Shown here: positions 60,790 to 64,000 of the stretch, in pieces
Numbering within the stretch: the first letter of the stretch is position 1
How the letters are laid out: every line of letters begins with the position of its first letter
DNA from: Corydoras sp. C115
Taxonomy: Eukaryota > Chordata > Actinopteri > Siluriformes > Callichthyidae
Assembly: GCA_019802505.1 (NCBI GenBank)
Contig: JAFMOC010000190.1
Span: 186,001 to 250,000 of the forward strand
Direction: 5' to 3'
Length of the DNA stretch: 64,000 nt
Position numbers and translations under genes: made by a program
Notes under the pieces: model-generated
The model's input: the letters and a program-made list of their open reading frames with translations, nothing else
The model's database searches: none
What the model was told of the DNA's origin: nothing

Positions 60790-62420
60790 TTTATGTTGAT
60801 GGCCTCTATAATAAGTTGATAAACAGTTAAAATATATAATTTATAAAGCATTAAGCCACTTTGTGTTATAAAGCCTTATTACATATCACTTTATGTTTGT
60901 GGTAATGTACATAGACATTATGCTGTCATTTTAAATTATATTGTCGTGAAAACAAAGACTGTTAAGAGGAATGTTCTAATATGCAGATGAGAACTTTATT
61001 GCAAGAATGATCTGATGTAGTGTACAAACATGTTTGTGTTCTGTGCATTTTCTCTTGTCTTCTGGGATATGATTAATGAATTTAGGCCACTCTTCAAAAC
61101 TCCAGTCCCTTTTTTCCCAAGGTTTTTTATTTGCAAGGGCAAAAGATAATTTCACAGATCATCACACACATCGCACACCACACCCTTTCACATACACACT
61201 AGTATAGGATTACCCTGTACTACTGGGACAGCACCAACACAGACACAACATACTGTACATTTATGGCACAAATAAAATAATATTATAATATAACAATGAA
61301 AACTAAAATTTGGGTACCATTGCGGTTATAACACTTTCCACTCTTCTGAGAAGACTTCTGAGGAGAGTGTTTTTAGAAAATGATGCATAATTATCCAGAA
61401 CATGTAGTTCTAGTTCATCTGAAATGTGTTTGATAAGGTTGAGGTCCAGGCTCCAAGCAAGCCAGTCAATTGTGACCACACCAAATTCACCCAAATATGC
61501 CTTTATCCACAGTCATGTTGTATCTGGGCAGAACTCCAGAAAACCTGGAATAAGCCTATGCTAACTTGAGGAGAACATAGAAACTCAGAAACTAGAATCC
61601 CAGATCGGGATTAAGGTGAATGTGCTAACCACCGTGTTGCCCACTTCTGAATATGTTGGACAGAATTAGGATAAGTGAAAAAATAATGCTGTAGTAACTA
61701 GGAATATCCATAAAAAGCTCAGTATTTGTAAGCAAAGATATGTTGTAACTAACAATAATTTGTAGCTTCTGCTCACCACTATGAAGTAGGTCAGTCTACA
61801 AAACATCCAAAATTGGTGCTGAGGGAGTGTGACAGTGGTGGTGTGGACCCCAGTTTATGAATTGTAGGCAGAACCAAGGAAACAAGGGAGGTAATTTACT
61901 CACCTGCAATGTGTTAATTGTGTCTTTGCAGGACATAAAAAGGGAGAGAGGAGCTAATTTTGGAACATAGAACGCCCAAGACACAAGATTGCTGTTTGTG
62001 GTCATGCTGCATTGCTGGCATTTTCCCTAATGCTGTGCCTTATAGAGTTAGTAACATAGCTGCCTTAAGCAGTTAGCATATTAAAAATCATTGCAGCATT
62101 GCAGTTTTCTGTAATTTCCTATAAAAGTCATTCAAACTATAATTATTTTCATTAAATTACATAGTTCCAACAACAAAAAAGCTATATTAAAATAGTGGAA
62201 TGCTTATATAATAATTAAAACAGTCCTGTTTTGTTGTTTTTGTGACAATACATTAACAGGAAGCATTTTTAATACGATAGCTATATTTTTTATAATGGCA
62301 TATTTTCATATAATGATATATTTTCATCTTAAAATTGCCCTTATATAGTGACTTAGATTAGCAAATAAGCTCTACCCTGTAGGGAAGGTGTTACTAAATC
62401 TTAAATTAGAAAATGACATT
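60790..62420. other. Intergenic DNA with transposase relic
   Basis: The minus strand at 61300-61500 reads LAWSLDLNLIKHISDELELHV, a decayed Tc1-type last catalytic motif. 61535-61640 is a SINE family 1 head fragment. The rest shows no gene. Confidence 0.5.
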
Positions 62421-62424
62421 AAGG

Positions 62425-62750
62425 AGAGGCTTAGTGGTTAGCACGTTCACCTCTGTGCACTGGGGATCCTGCTTTCCATGTTCTCTCTGTGACCACATGA
62501 GTTTCCTCCGTGTTCTCCTGTTTTCTCCCACAGTCCCAAAACATGGATTCAATGTAACTTGAATGCTCTAAATTGCCCCTATGTAGGCAATGTGTGTTTG
62601 TGTGAGTGTCTGTGTCAGTGATTGTGCCCAGTGATTGCTTGGTGCTCTGTCCAGGGTGTATCTGCCCAGCACCCAAAACGTTCTCCCCTGAATGGGCATG
62701 GGGGACCCCTCAGCATACCTAATACGAGATAAAGCGGAAAATAATTAATA
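62425..62750 (+). mobile_element. SINE family 1 copy
   Basis: Head gaggcttagtggttagcacg, with loss of the B-box region. Right part intact (gtatctgcccagcacccaaa). Confidence 0.85.
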
Positions 62751-62779
62751 AATATATGCATGAATAAAATTTGTAGTGA

Positions 62780-63060
62780 ACACATCCATCTCTCAACACT
62801 AGGGATCCAGTTTCAATGTTCTGTCATTGTTGTATGGGTTTTCTCTGGGTTCCCTGGTTTCCTCCTAAAGTCCAAAAACATGGAATCAATGTTATACTTT
62901 CAGCTTAAAATTGCCCTTATATAGTGACTATAAGTAAGTGTGTGCCTGGGGATGGGTTGATGCCCTGTCTTGAGTATATCTGCCCAGTGCCCGATATATT
63001 CAAAATGGGCATGGGGCACCCTGCCCAACCCCCCAATCCCCCAAAGCAGGCCTAGATGAA
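62780..63060 (+). mobile_element. SINE family 1 copy, diverged
   Basis: catctctcaacactagggat and tgcctggggatgggttgatg. The tail region is replaced by a C-rich run. Confidence 0.75.
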
Positions 63061-63264
63061 AATAACATTGATTTTAAACATGGGTGTGTTACAATAACAG
63101 TGCAGTTGAATTGTCAGGACCTATCCTTGGTCCTGAAAAGGCTCAACATGAACATTAAACATTTGTGGGCTTCGTCTGTGTTGTTTAAATGAATTGGCAT
63201 CTAAGACTAACAAAAAGCAGTTGTCTTGTTAGTTTTTTAAATAGATTTGCTTAATTTCCCATTG

Positions 63265-63269
<5 letters not shown>

Positions 63270-63340
<71 letters not shown>
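63270..63340. repeat. (AT)n microsatellite
   Basis: About 70 bp of AT, directly abutting the target duplication of the next SINE. Confidence 0.95.
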
Positions 63341-63344
<4 letters not shown>

Positions 63345-63350
63345 GTCAGT

Positions 63351-63695
63351 GGTTAGCACGTTCGCCTCTCAGCACTAGGGATTTGCGGTTCGAATCCCCA
63401 TCTGGGTGGAGTTTCCATGTTCTCCCCATGTCCGCGGGTTTCCTCCGGTTCTCCAGTTTCCTCCCACAGTCCAAAAACATGGATCGAGTCAATTGAGTTC
63501 TCCAAATTGCCCCATGTAGAGTGTGTATGTGCGCGTGTCTGTGTGTGTGAGTGTGTGCCCAGCGATAGATTGGCGCCCTGTCCTGGGTGTATCTGCCCAG
63601 CGCCTGAAACGTTCTCCCCTGGATGGGCATGGGGAACCCCGCACGACCCTAATATAGGATAAAGCGGAAGATTATGAATGAATGAATGAATGAAT
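63351..63695 (+). mobile_element. SINE family 1 with target duplication, 5' end clipped
   Basis: Flanked by gttggtcagt (63341-63350 and 63696-63705). It starts inside the head (ggttagcacgttcgcctctc), so it is 5'-truncated at insertion. Inserted at the edge of the AT microsatellite. Confidence 0.92.
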
Positions 63696-64000
63696 GTTGG
63701 TCAGTAACAAAGCAATGAAAAGAGCCTTACGTTTTATTACCAGCCCTAGAACATCTACCAACATTCCTACTGACTGCATAGAAAGTAAATGACTGTGAAT
63801 AATTCATGAGATTGGTATAATGTATAAGATTAATAGTATATTTAATACACAATCCATAGTAGATTGCTTACATTCTCTGATATATTTATTATTTGATTCT
63901 AGATAATTTAATCAAATAAATCATAAAGCTGAATAAACTTTTTGTAACTTTGTAACTCCACATTTGAATTATTCGAAGGAGTAAATAAACAGACATTTAT

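Overview
The window is vertebrate nuclear DNA, almost certainly from a teleost fish. Genes have small GT-AG exons in AT-rich introns. The introns and intergenic DNA are packed with fish-type repeats: tRNA-derived SINEs with GAATG-type tails, Tc1-like transposons, a hAT element, and L2/Rex/RNase H-type LINE relics. Otophysan fish (catfish or characin relatives) would fit the repeats, but I cannot fix the species.

Layout. (1) 1-10144, minus: most of EVC2 (limbin), running off the left edge, with its 5' exons not found. (2) 10150-17345: intergenic DNA made of repeats and candidate promoters. (3) 17346-29167, plus: EVC in 21 exons. EVC and EVC2 are head-to-head as in other vertebrates, and their products form the ciliary EvC complex that relays Hedgehog signalling. 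(4) About 31880-34035, plus: a probably non-coding snoRNA host gene. Four related C/D-box snoRNAs lie in its introns, each with its D box about 72-78 nt before the next exon; one host exon and its snoRNA are tandemly duplicated. (5) 34653-36160, minus: a two-Ig-domain type I membrane protein. (6) 38065-43325, plus: COPS6 (COP9 signalosome subunit 6), with a three-fold 412-413 bp tandem repeat in intron 1. (7) 43964-47619, minus: ALKBH7, tail-to-tail with COPS6. (8) 47.7-64 kb: no gene I can support; SINEs, transposon relics, a long inverted-repeat element with a GC-rich core at 57.9-58.8 kb, and microsatellites.

All exon boundaries were read by eye from GT/AG sites, reading phase and resemblance to the known families. 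EVC, COPS6, ALKBH7 and the Ig gene keep reading phase across every junction. EVC2 has two unresolved junctions. The strongest candidate for something undescribed is the snoRNA cluster and its host transcript at 31.9-34.0 kb.
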